From: Ilumatobacteraceae bacterium
Lineage (GTDB): Bacteria; Actinomycetota; Acidimicrobiia; Acidimicrobiales; Ilumatobacteraceae
Direction of reading: 5' to 3'
Assembly: GCA_022843125.1 (NCBI GenBank)
Contig: JALHOG010000036.1
Location: 1-50,358 of the forward strand
Length of the DNA stretch: 50,358 bases
Made by a program: the position numbers and the translations under genes. Positions 1 to 7,949 of this stretch are shown here, in pieces. A model generated the notes under the pieces. The model did not search any database, was not told where the DNA came from, and saw only the letters and a program-made list of their open reading frames with translations. How positions within the stretch are numbered: the first letter of the stretch is position 1; each line of letters begins with the position of its first letter.

Positions 1-33
1 CCGGCCCGCGCCCCCCCGGCGGGGGGGGGGGGG
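1..33. other. Low-complexity C/G tract at window edge
   Basis: A run of seven C, then GGC, then thirteen G, opens the window. Read in frame with the biotin carboxylase that follows, it gives Pro/Ala/Arg and then four Gly. It does not give the helix-strand sequence that normally precedes the GLVFVGPS motif. The tract therefore does not look like real coding sequence. It is most simply a poor-quality sequence or assembly edge. Confidence 0.6.
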
Positions 34-39
34 CCGCAC

Positions 40-1131
40 GGCCTGGTGTTCGTCGGGCCGTCGGCCGAAACGATCCGACGCGGCGGCGACAAGGTCGAGG
101 CGCGACGCATCGCACGCGCCGCCGGTGTGCCCACCGGCGCCGGTTCGGACGCGGTCGCGTCGGCCGATGCCGCGCTCGCCGTCGCCGCCGAGGTCGGCTA
201 CCCGATCCTGCTCAAGGCGGCCGCGGGGGGCGGCGGTCGCGGCATGGTCCGCGTCGACGACGCCGATCAGCTCGTCGCCCGCTTCGCCACCGCGTCGAAC
301 GAGGCGCAGGCGGCGTTCGGCGACGGGCGCATGTACGTCGAGCGCTACGTCACGAACGCCCGGCACGTCGAGGTGCAGCTGCTCGGCGACCGGTACGGGG
401 CGATCGTCCACCTCGGCGATCGCGACTGCTCCACCCAGCGGCGCTTCCAGAAGCTCGTCGAGGAGGCGCCCGCAGCGGTGCTCTCCGCCGGTCTGCGCGA
501 ACGCATCGCCGCGGCGGCCGTCGCGCTCGGGCGCGAGCTCGCCTATGAGGGGGCGGGGACCGTCGAGTTCCTCGTCGACCTCGATCGCGACGACTTCTCC
601 TTCCTCGAGATCAACACGCGCGTGCAGGTGGAGCACCCGGTCACCGAGATGGTGACCGGCGTCGACATCGTGCGCGCCCAGTTGCGCATCGCGGCCGGCG
701 AGCCGCTCTGGTTCGACCAGGGCGACGTCACGATCAGCGGCCATGCGATCGAGTGCCGGATCAACGCCGAGTCGGTCGACGACGGCTTCCTCCCGTCGCC
801 CGGCACCCTCACCCGTTGGGCGCCGCCGGTCGCCGCCCACGTCCGAGTCGACACCCACGGCTTCGAGGGCTACACGATCCCGCCGTACTACGACTCGCTC
901 ATCGCGAAGCTGATCGTGACCGGCGACGACCGGGCGCAGGCGATCGACCGCTCGCTGCAGGCCCTCGCCGACTTCGGGATCGGCGGCATCGACACCACGT
1001 GCGACCTGCACCGCGTGGTCCTCGCGCACCCCGACTTCCGCAACGACACCATCAACACCCGATGGCTGGAGAGCACCCTCCTGCCCGGGTTGGCACCCAC
1101 CGCGACCGCACCGGAGGCGAACGTTGGCTGA
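40..1131 (+). CDS. Biotin carboxylase (acetyl/propionyl-CoA or pyruvate carboxylase subunit), 5' partial
   Basis: This is the ATP-dependent carboxylase subunit that carboxylates biotin on a carrier protein, in the cytoplasm. Visible family marks, in order, are the GLVFVGPS strand, the ATP-grasp glycine loop (KAAAGGGGRGM), the GDRDCSTQRRFQK segment, the active-site FLEINTRVQVEHPVTE block and IECRINAE. The C-terminal YYDSLIAKL region is present and the chain ends without a biotinyl domain. About 364 codons remain of a usual ~450. The N-terminal preATP-grasp domain is missing because the window starts inside the gene, so an in-frame GTG at 46 is not the true start. The stop overlaps the TTG start of the next gene by 8 bases, so the two are probably translated together. 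Which acyl or keto acid is carboxylated cannot be told from this chain. Confidence 0.9.
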   Translation, partial: GLVFVGPSAETIRRGGDKVEARRIARAAGVPTGAGSDAVASADAALAVAAEVGYPILLKAAAGGGGRGMVRVDDADQLVARFATASNEAQAAFGDGRMYVERYVTNARHVEVQLLGDRYGAIVHLGDRDCSTQRRFQKLVEEAPAAVLSAGLRERIAAAAVALGRELAYEGAGTVEFLVDLDRDDFSFLEINTRVQVEHPVTEMVTGVDIVRAQLRIAAGEPLWFDQGDVTISGHAIECRINAESVDDGFLPSPGTLTRWAPPVAAHVRVDTHGFEGYTIPPYYDSLIAKLIVTGDDRAQAIDRSLQALADFGIGGIDTTCDLHRVVLAHPDFRNDTINTRWLESTLLPGLAPTATAPEANVG

Positions 1132-2587
1132 GATCGACATCATCGACCAGACGCTGCGCGACGGCCAGCAGAGCCTGTGGGGGATGCGGATGAAGGTCGC
1201 CCACCTCGCCGACATCGCCGACGACATCGAGCACGCCGGCTACCGCGTGGTCGACCTCACCGGCAGCTCGATCTTCGAATGCATGATGCGGTACAACCGG
1301 GAAGACCCCTGGGACGGGCTCGACCTCTGGCGCACGTGGCTGCCGACGTCGAAGCTGCGGTCGGGCTCGCGCAGCAACTGCATCGCCAAGTTCGGGCTCA
1401 CCCCCGACTCGCTGATGGAGCTCTGGCTCCGGACGCTCGCGAAGCACGGCATCGACAGCTTCTGGATCTACGACTGCCTCTACAACATGGATGCGATGGA
1501 GCGGCTGTGCCGCATCGCCGCCGACGAGGGGTGCGAGGTCGCACCCGCGATCATGTACGGCATCACCCCCGTCCACACCGACGAGTGGTTCGCGGCGCGG
1601 GTCCGCGAGTTCGTCAGCTGGGGCGTGACCGACGCAATCTACGTCGAGGACGCAGCCGGCATCCTCAAGCCCGAGCGGGCCAAGACGCTGCTGCCGGCGC
1701 TCGTCGAGGCCGCCGGCGACGTGCCGGTCGAGTTCCAGTGCCACAACACCGTCGGTGTCGCGGGGATGAACTACCTGATCGCCGCCGAGGCGGGCGTGAA
1801 GGTGCTGCACACCGCTCCTGGGCCGATGGCGAACGGGCCGTCGCTCCCGTCGACCGAGCAGACGTGTGAGAACCTCCGGTGGGAGGGGCACACCACCACG
1901 GTCGACCTCGAACGGGTCCGCCGCGTGAGCGCCCACATGCGGCGCGTCGCCGAGCAGGAGGGCCACCTGATCGGTGTGCCGCACGAGTACAACGTGTTCC
2001 CGTACCACCACCAGCTGCCGGGCGGCATGACCGGCACGCTCAAGGCGCAGCTCGCGCAGTACGACATGTCCGACCGGTTCGAGGAGGTGCTCGAGGAGAT
2101 CGTCCGCGTGCGGTCCGACCTCGGGCACCCGATCTCGGCCACCCCGTTCTCGCAGCTGATGGGCATCCAGGCGGTGCTCAACGTCGTGACCGGCGAGCGC
2201 TACGGCTCGGTCCCCGACGAGGTGCTCGTCTACGTGCTCGGCCACCTCGGCCAGCCGCCGGCGCCGATCGACGAGGACGTGCTCGACCGGATGCTGTCGT
2301 CGCCACGCGGCAAGGAGATGCAGGAGTGGGAGCCGCCGCAGCCGACCATCGGCGAGATGAAGGAGCAGTACGGCGACCGCTCGATGAGCGACGAGGAGCT
2401 GCTGCGCCGCTACCTCGTGCCGCTCCAGGACGTCGAGGCCACTCGCGCCGCCGGCCCCGCCGCAACCACGTACCGCTTCCAGGACGACCGCGTCCCCGAA
2501 GCGCTCCTCGACGACCTGATGGCGAGCACGCGTGCGTCGTTCGCCCACATCGAGACCGCCACCTCCTCGGTCACCCTCCGCCGCTGA
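1124..2587 (+). CDS. Carboxyltransferase-like protein (pyruvate carboxylase subunit B / transcarboxylase 5S family), divergent
   Basis: A 487-residue TIM-barrel (HMGL-like) carboxyltransferase relative that starts with TTG and overlaps the biotin carboxylase gene. Family features are LRDGQQSLWGMRM near the N-terminus, the EDPW segment, PGGMTGTL, and TPFSQLMGIQAVLNVVTGERYG in the PYC/OADA domain. No biotinyl domain follows. The metal site differs from the family. The usual carbamylated lysine in the K-D-M/A-G segment reads VEDAAGIL, so Glu replaces Lys. The HxH pair reads QCH, so the first His is Gln. The catalytic Thr of the TSG motif reads NTVG. The neighbour still argues for a biotin-dependent carboxylation step, but the substrate or mechanism may differ from pyruvate carboxylase. 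Family membership is secure; exact function is not. Confidence 0.75.
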   Translation: MAEIDIIDQTLRDGQQSLWGMRMKVAHLADIADDIEHAGYRVVDLTGSSIFECMMRYNREDPWDGLDLWRTWLPTSKLRSGSRSNCIAKFGLTPDSLMELWLRTLAKHGIDSFWIYDCLYNMDAMERLCRIAADEGCEVAPAIMYGITPVHTDEWFAARVREFVSWGVTDAIYVEDAAGILKPERAKTLLPALVEAAGDVPVEFQCHNTVGVAGMNYLIAAEAGVKVLHTAPGPMANGPSLPSTEQTCENLRWEGHTTTVDLERVRRVSAHMRRVAEQEGHLIGVPHEYNVFPYHHQLPGGMTGTLKAQLAQYDMSDRFEEVLEEIVRVRSDLGHPISATPFSQLMGIQAVLNVVTGERYGSVPDEVLVYVLGHLGQPPAPIDEDVLDRMLSSPRGKEMQEWEPPQPTIGEMKEQYGDRSMSDEELLRRYLVPLQDVEATRAAGPAATTYRFQDDRVPEALLDDLMASTRASFAHIETATSSVTLRR

Positions 2588-2588
2588 A

Positions 2589-2662
2589 CGTGACGCAATG
2601 GGTCAGACCAACTCCGTCACAGCTGGAGCCGTGACGGAGTTGGTCTGACCCATTGCGTCACG
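2589..2662. terminator. Perfect 32-bp inverted repeat, bidirectional terminator candidate
   Basis: Left arm 2589-2620 and right arm 2631-2662 are exact reverse complements around a 10-base loop (AGCTGGAGCC). It begins one base after the stop of the carboxyltransferase-like gene and ends six bases before the stop of the convergent AcuC-like gene, so it suits termination from both sides. There is no U-tract. The arms are much longer than an ordinary terminator stem. Confidence 0.75.
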
Positions 2663-2667
2663 CCGGC

Positions 2668-3765
2668 TCACAGGCCGTGTTGGGCTTTGACGTCGTCGAT
2701 CAGGGCTTGCTGGGCGGGCTGGAGGTCCTGGAGGCCCATGCCGGCGGCGAAGCCGAGGTACGGGTCTTCCACGCCGGACGACTTGCCGCTCATCGCCTCC
2801 AACACTGCGAGGCCGCACAGCGGCACGTAGTCGGGGCTGTAGCCGCCCTCGTGCGCCATCACGAGCTTGCCGCCGCACAGCTCGTCGGCCGCCGCGGTGA
2901 GGATCTTCGTGAGCCCGGCGTACCCGGCCGACGTCATCATCATCCGGCCGAGCGGGTCGAACGCGCTGGCATCGAAGCCCGACGCCACGAAGATGAGCTG
3001 CGGCTGGAACCGCTGCAGGGCCGGCACGACGATCTGCTCGAACGCCGCGGTGTACGCGCCCACACCCGACCCGGGCGGGAGCGGGACGTTGAGCGCCGAA
3101 CCCTCGCCGGCACCCTCGCCGGTGTCGGTCACGAGGCCCCGGCCCGGCGGGTACCAGTTGTCCTGGTGGATCGAGATCGTGAGCACGCGCGGGTCGTCGT
3201 AGAACGCCGACTCGGTGCCGTTGCCGTGGTGGACGTCCCAGTCGACGACGGCGATCCGCTCCATCCCGTGCACCGCCATGCAGTGGTGCACGGCGATCGC
3301 GATGTTGCCGAAGATGCAGAAGCCGCGGCCCATCGCCGACTCGGCGTGGTGGCCGGGCGGGCGCACGAGGGCGTAGCAGTTGTCGAGCTCGCCGGCGATC
3401 ACGGCGTCGGTGCCCACGAGCACGCCGCCGGTCGACAGCAGCGCGATCTCGTAGCTGCCGTGCCCGACCGGCGTCAGCTCGCCGGCGTCGCCGCCGTGGC
3501 CGTCGCTGAGCGCCTGCACCGAGTCGACGTACTCGGCGGTGTGGAACCGCTCGAGCTCTTCGCGTGTCGCGTGTCGCGGCTCCACGACGGTGAGCTCCTT
3601 GATGAACCCGCTCGCGTCGAGCAGGTTCTTGAAGCGCCGTTTGGTCTCCGGGTTCTCGAAGTGCAGCCCCGGCTGCAGCGGATAGCCGTACGGCATGAAG
3701 CCGGCGTAGTTGCCGGTGTCATGCCACGTGTACAGCTCGTGATAGACGAATCCTGTCCTCGCCAT
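2668..3765 (-). CDS. Histone deacetylase / acetoin utilization (AcuC-like) family hydrolase, class II type
   Basis: A 365-residue zinc-dependent deacetylase-fold protein. Active-site marks are the His pair in RPPGHHAE (about residues 139-140), the metal-binding DWDVHHGNGT (Asp177, His179), Asp265 in GFDASAFDP, and a late EGGY tyrosine motif. In bacteria this family removes acetyl groups from lysine or polyamines; the substrate here is not predictable. The start at 3765 is chosen because MARTGF begins the conserved fold and an AGGGGG ribosome site lies upstream. The frame stays open further upstream but that part looks non-coding. It is divergent from the PEP-utilizer-type gene and convergent with the carboxyltransferase-like gene. 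Confidence 0.85.
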   Translation of the reverse strand: MARTGFVYHELYTWHDTGNYAGFMPYGYPLQPGLHFENPETKRRFKNLLDASGFIKELTVVEPRHATREELERFHTAEYVDSVQALSDGHGGDAGELTPVGHGSYEIALLSTGGVLVGTDAVIAGELDNCYALVRPPGHHAESAMGRGFCIFGNIAIAVHHCMAVHGMERIAVVDWDVHHGNGTESAFYDDPRVLTISIHQDNWYPPGRGLVTDTGEGAGEGSALNVPLPPGSGVGAYTAAFEQIVVPALQRFQPQLIFVASGFDASAFDPLGRMMMTSAGYAGLTKILTAAADELCGGKLVMAHEGGYSPDYVPLCGLAVLEAMSGKSSGVEDPYLGFAAGMGLQDLQPAQQALIDDVKAQHGL

Positions 3766-3819
3766 GGCGGCGTGCCCCCTGTGCTGTGGTGCGCCGTGCG
3801 GCGCGGTGCGGTGTGCGGA

Positions 3820-3832
3820 ACCGACGGTCGGT
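3820..3832. promoter_or_regulatory. 13-bp palindrome in divergent promoter region
   Basis: ACCGACGGTCGGT is a perfect dyad (6+1+6) between the divergent AcuC-like and PEP-utilizer-type genes. It resembles the half-sites of TetR-type operators. A second related dyad (CCGACC-GATT-GGTCGG) lies at 30078-30093. A possible promoter for the rightward gene is TTGTCG at 3885-3890 and TAGTAT at 3910-3915, but the 19-bp spacing is long. The rest of the 3766-4019 gap shows nothing else recognisable. Confidence 0.4.
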
Positions 3833-4019
3833 CTGCCGCGGTGCGGGACGTGTGGCGCTGCCCCCTGCGACGCCACCCCCTCCGTTGTCGGAGACCAAAG
3901 GTCGGACGTTAGTATCCGCTCCGCTTCGCACGGATCACGAGTCAGAGGGGCTGCTCCAGCTCGGAGCACGTCGACTCGGGCCGAGCGACTCGAAACATCA
4001 GACCCATGGGGAGGGTTGC

Positions 4020-5645
4020 ATGACCGCTTACGAGTTCGACACCACGCTCGATCCGAACTATCCGGTGCTCACGCGCGGCAACGCGGGCGAGATCATGCCC
4101 GACATCGTGTCGCCGCTGTCGGCGACGGTGTTCTTCCCTCCGCTCGAACGAGCGTGGCGGCAGTCGTTCACCGACACGTGGGACGTCATGGACTGGCCCG
4201 ACTGCCCGACGACGTTCGCGCCGATCGTCGGCGGCCGGTTCTACATCAACATCTCGGCGTTCCGCCGCCTCGCCGACCTGACGCCGGGCACCAGCCCGGA
4301 GGACATCGATCGCACCCTGTTCGCCGCGGGCGGGATCAAGCTCGACCCGTACGAGGCGCCCGACGAGCCCGGCTACGCCGAACGTGGCGAGCGGATCGCC
4401 GCGGCCACCGCCGACTTCCTCGAACGGCCCCCCGTCGATCGGGTGCAGCGCGAGCACGACGAGGCACAGGCCCGCCGGCTCGAGGGCCGCGCCACGCGGG
4501 CGAGCAGCTCGAACGACGAGCTGCTCGCACGCTTCGAGTCGATGCAGCCGTACATGCAGTCCGACTTCGTCACCCTGTTCATCGGGTCGTCGGTGAGCCC
4601 GGTCGCGCTCGGCTCGCTGCAGGCCGGACTCGTCGCGATCTACGGCGACGAGGGCTACGAGCTCGGACGCCAGGCAGTGATGGGCGTCGGCGGCATCGAG
4701 TCGGCCGACGCCGGCCGGGCGGTCGCGTCGCTCGCCGGGCTCGAGGGTGACGAGTTCGAGATGGCATTCCAGCAGGTGCTCGACCGGTACGGGTTCCGGG
4801 GTGTGAACGAGTGGGAGATCGCTGCGCCGTCGTGGGAGATCCGTCCCGACGTGCTGCGGCGCGCGGTCGACGCGGTCCGTGCCGGCGGTGCCGAGCGCGA
4901 TCCCGCGTCGGTGCGGAGCGCAGCACTCGCCCGCTTCGAGGCGGACGGGGTTCGTGAGCAGTTCCCCGAGCTCGACGTGTGGCTCGCTCGTTGCACCGTG
5001 TGGCTGGGCATCCGCGAGCGGACCAAGGCCACCTGCGTGCTGACGATCAACGAGATGCGCCTCGACGCACTCGAGATCGGTCGCCGTCTCGTCGCCGACG
5101 GACAGCTCGAGCGGCCTGACCAGATCTACTTCCTCACGTTCGACGAGTTCCGCGCCGCAGCCCGCGGTGGGGCCGTCGACCTCGATCGCGTGCACGCGCG
5201 CGAGGCGGCCAAGGCCGACCTGCTGCGCTACCAGGAGCCGCTGTTCGCGATCGCGGGCGAGGTGCCTCCGGTCGAGGAGTGGCCGCTGAAGGCCGAGGCG
5301 GCAGGCGGTGGCGACACCGATGTGGTCTCCGGCGCGGCGGGGAGCCCTGGTGTCGCCCGTGGCCGCGCCCGAGTGGTGATGGACGCCTACGTCGACGACC
5401 CGACCGAGCCCGGTGAGGTGCTGATCGCGCCGATCACCGACCCCGGCTGGCTGCCGCTCTTCATCGGCGTCGTCGCGGTCGTCGCCGAGATGGGCGGCGA
5501 GCTGAGCCACACCATGATCGTGTCGCGCGACCTCGGGATCCCCGCCGTGGTCGGCGCCGTCGGCGCCACCTCGATCATCAAGACCGGCGACCTCGTCGAG
5601 GTCGACGGATCCAACGGCGTCGTCCGCATCCTGGAGCGCGCATGA
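4020..5645 (+). CDS. PEP-utilizer-type protein with phosphohistidine swivelling domain, no ATP-grasp domain
   Basis: A 541-residue protein. The C-terminal ~80 residues are a PEP-utilizing-enzyme mobile domain with the active histidine in GGELSHTMIVSRDLGIPAVVG (about His497). The N-terminal ~400 residues begin with an RGNAGEIMPDIVSPLS motif like the middle region of rifampicin phosphotransferase-type proteins. The ATP-grasp domain that normally phosphorylates the histidine is absent. A separate kinase or a non-phosphotransfer role is therefore implied. The ATG at 4020 follows a GGGGAGGG ribosome site; an open upstream extension was not used. The stop overlaps the next start (ATGA at 5642), so it is co-translated with the SDR. 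Substrate unknown. Confidence 0.75.
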   Translation: MTAYEFDTTLDPNYPVLTRGNAGEIMPDIVSPLSATVFFPPLERAWRQSFTDTWDVMDWPDCPTTFAPIVGGRFYINISAFRRLADLTPGTSPEDIDRTLFAAGGIKLDPYEAPDEPGYAERGERIAAATADFLERPPVDRVQREHDEAQARRLEGRATRASSSNDELLARFESMQPYMQSDFVTLFIGSSVSPVALGSLQAGLVAIYGDEGYELGRQAVMGVGGIESADAGRAVASLAGLEGDEFEMAFQQVLDRYGFRGVNEWEIAAPSWEIRPDVLRRAVDAVRAGGAERDPASVRSAALARFEADGVREQFPELDVWLARCTVWLGIRERTKATCVLTINEMRLDALEIGRRLVADGQLERPDQIYFLTFDEFRAAARGGAVDLDRVHAREAAKADLLRYQEPLFAIAGEVPPVEEWPLKAEAAGGGDTDVVSGAAGSPGVARGRARVVMDAYVDDPTEPGEVLIAPITDPGWLPLFIGVVAVVAEMGGELSHTMIVSRDLGIPAVVGAVGATSIIKTGDLVEVDGSNGVVRILERA

Positions 5646-6379
5646 GCGTCACGTTCGACTTCAGCGGACGCACCGTCCTCGTCACGGGCGGGGCGCGCGG
5701 CATCGGGCGAGCGCTCAGCGAGTACTTCTTCGCCGCCGGTGCGACGTTGGCCGTGGCCGACGTCGCCGCCGAGGCGCTCGCCGACGTCACGACGGTGCTC
5801 CCCGGCGCGATCCCGCTGCAGGTCGACGTGTCGGATGCCGCGTCGGTGCAGGCGGGCATCGACGACGTGCTGCGCCGCACCGGCCGCATCGACGTCGTCG
5901 TCAACAACGCGGGCATCCTCCGCGACCGGGTGGTGTGGAAGCTCACCGACGACGACTGGCAGGCGGTGATCGGCGTGCACCTCACCGGCACGTTCAACAT
6001 GACGCGGGCTGCGATCCCGGCGATGCGCGAGCAGGCCTACGGGCGGATCATCAACGTCACGTCGTACACCGGTCTCCACGGCAACGTCGGACAGGCCAAC
6101 TACGCGGCGGCCAAGGCCGGCATCATCGGCTTCACCCGCACCACCGCGAAGGAGCTCGCCCGGTTCGGGATCACGGTCAACGCGATCTCGCCGAACGCCG
6201 AGACCGACATGGTGGCCTCGATTCCCGACGACAAGCTCGCCGAGCTCACGGCGCAGATCCCGATGGCCCGCTTCAGCGCCCCGTCCGAGGTCGCCCCCGC
6301 CGTCGCCTTCCTCGCCTCCGAAGCAGCGGCCTACATCACCGGCGTCGTGTTGCCGGTCGACGGCGGCCTCTCCATCTGA
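5642..6379 (+). CDS. Short-chain dehydrogenase/reductase, FabG-like
   Basis: A 245-residue classical SDR that oxidises or reduces an alcohol/ketone with NAD(P). It shows the TGGARGIG dinucleotide loop, NNAG, the catalytic Ser in VTSYTG and the YxxxK pair in YAAAK. It ends in a normal VDGG tail. The usual PG after the fifth strand is replaced by SPNAETDM, an odd substitution near the substrate loop. It overlaps the upstream PEP-utilizer-type gene by four bases, so the two products probably act on the same pathway. Family certain, substrate not. Confidence 0.88.
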   Translation: MSVTFDFSGRTVLVTGGARGIGRALSEYFFAAGATLAVADVAAEALADVTTVLPGAIPLQVDVSDAASVQAGIDDVLRRTGRIDVVVNNAGILRDRVVWKLTDDDWQAVIGVHLTGTFNMTRAAIPAMREQAYGRIINVTSYTGLHGNVGQANYAAAKAGIIGFTRTTAKELARFGITVNAISPNAETDMVASIPDDKLAELTAQIPMARFSAPSEVAPAVAFLASEAAAYITGVVLPVDGGLSI

Positions 6380-6388
6380 GCCGTGCCG

Positions 6389-6419
6389 CGTTCACGTTGT
6401 GTCAGACACAACGTGAACG
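6389..6419. terminator. 31-base palindrome after the SDR gene
   Basis: Arms CGTTCACGTTGTGTC (6389-6403) and GACACAACGTGAACG (6405-6419) match perfectly around one central A. It starts nine bases after the SDR stop and ends 19 bases before the next gene. It could terminate the upstream operon or act as an operator for the hydrolase gene. The right arm contains AACGTGAACG, which recurs at hairpins near 13155 and 26424. Confidence 0.6.
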
Positions 6420-6438
6420 TCGGGGTACGGTCGGGTAC

Positions 6439-7740
6439 GTGGCGACGCGGTCCGAGGTGCGCGACGCCGGCCGGTTGGTCGGCGACTCGCTGGCGGGCCT
6501 GGTGCGGGGGATCGGGCGCACCCACCTGTCTGTGTCATCGCGGACGTTCGACGCCGTGGGTCCAGTGGCGGCACCAGTTCGTGTGTTGCACGACGGCCTG
6601 ACCCGCGGTGTCTACGCGACGGTCGCCGCCGCTCACGCGGTGGTGCCGCGTGTGGGGGCATTCGTCACCAACGAGCGAGCGGATCGCGACGACTCGCCCG
6701 CCGACGTGTGGAGTCCCAGGAGTCGCGCCGCCCGCGTGCTCGGAGTGCTCAACGGCCTGAAGGGTGACACGGTCGCCACTGCGTACCCGGAGCTCGCGTT
6801 CCCGATGGCGCTGCGCGACCACGTCAACGGGGGCGACGTGGTGCCCACACACGATGGCGTGTCGGCGGCGTACCCGCACGCCACTGGACGGGTCGTCGTG
6901 TTCGTGCACGGCCTGTGCGAGACGGACCGGTCGTGGTGGGATGGCGCCGAGCGGCATCACGGCGAACCCTCCGTGAGTTACGGGGCGCTGCTCGAGGACG
7001 AGCTCGGCTTCACCCCGGCGTACCTGCGCTACAACAGTGGGCTGGCGGTCGCCGACAACGGTCGCGCGCTGGCCGAGCTGCTCGACGATGTCGTCGCCGC
7101 CTGGCCCGTGCCGGTTCGCGATCTGGTGCTGATCGGTCACTCGATGGGTGGGCTGGTGGCGCGCAGCGCGTGCGATCACGCCGACGTCGACGTTCGGTCG
7201 TGGGCCGGGCTCGTCCGTCATGTCGTCTGCGTCGGTACGCCGCACCTCGGAGCCCCGCTCGAGCGACGCGTCCACCGAATGGTGCCGGTGCTCGATCGCT
7301 TGCCCGAGACCCGCCCGCTGGCGGCACTGCTACGCGATCGCAGCCAGGGTGTGCAGGACCTGCGCCACGGCGTGTTCGCGTCGGACGTGTCCGGCGGCGC
7401 CGATCCCGACGGGTACCTCGCCGATCGCCGGCGCGAGGTGCCGTTCCTTCCTGGCGCCACCTATTGCTTCATCGCTGCGACCGTCACGCGCGATCGTGAC
7501 CATCCGCTCGGCCGTGTGATCGGTGACCTCCTCGTGACCTACCCGAGCGCGTCCGGGTCAGATGGTCATCGCACGATCCCGTTCGAACTCGACCACGGCG
7601 CCCACGTCGGGGGTATCACCCACTTCGACCTCCTGAACCATCCGACGGTGTACGCACACCTCCGCCGATGGCTCGACCCGCACGGCCGGGTCGACGCCGC
7701 CAACGACGTGGTCGCCGCCTGCCTGCAGCGGTTCGACTGA
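6439..7740 (+). CDS. Alpha/beta hydrolase, PGAP1/lipase-like serine esterase
   Basis: A 433-residue protein with an alpha/beta hydrolase core in its second half. FVHGL forms the oxyanion region, GHSMGG carries the nucleophile (about Ser235), and a later THFDLL segment can supply the histidine. The VGTPHLGAP motif is typical of lipase or PGAP1-like esterases. The first ~130 residues are a poorly conserved, helix-rich part without a clear signal peptide. A GTG at 6439 gives the shortest start covering the conserved chain; the ribosome site is weak. It stands alone between a palindrome and the DUF222 gene. The substrate is probably an ester or lipid (inference). Confidence 0.72.
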   Translation: MATRSEVRDAGRLVGDSLAGLVRGIGRTHLSVSSRTFDAVGPVAAPVRVLHDGLTRGVYATVAAAHAVVPRVGAFVTNERADRDDSPADVWSPRSRAARVLGVLNGLKGDTVATAYPELAFPMALRDHVNGGDVVPTHDGVSAAYPHATGRVVVFVHGLCETDRSWWDGAERHHGEPSVSYGALLEDELGFTPAYLRYNSGLAVADNGRALAELLDDVVAAWPVPVRDLVLIGHSMGGLVARSACDHADVDVRSWAGLVRHVVCVGTPHLGAPLERRVHRMVPVLDRLPETRPLAALLRDRSQGVQDLRHGVFASDVSGGADPDGYLADRRREVPFLPGATYCFIAATVTRDRDHPLGRVIGDLLVTYPSASGSDGHRTIPFELDHGAHVGGITHFDLLNHPTVYAHLRRWLDPHGRVDAANDVVAACLQRFD

Positions 7741-7949
7741 ACCACCCCGCTGCGTTCGGGCCGTGCGCCACGTCGACGAACTCGGCGTGGGGCCCGCGGT
7801 CTCCACCCACGTCCCTGCAGACTGAAGGAATCTCGAACCCAGGTTGCGTACATACGTTTGCAATGCTACTCTCGATCCGAGATCGACGTTCGATGCGTCC
7901 CCCGACAGTTCCGGTATGGCCGGGTGAACCGTGTGTGGAGGTGGTGTGC

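Noticed and set aside
1..33. G-run as a terminator or G-quadruplex element
   Set aside because: It lies where coding sequence is expected and at the exact window edge, so an end artefact explains it better.
1052..2548. A 498-codon minus-strand open frame opposite the carboxyltransferase-like gene
   Set aside because: It has no recognisable domain. The plus-strand protein is a clear family member.
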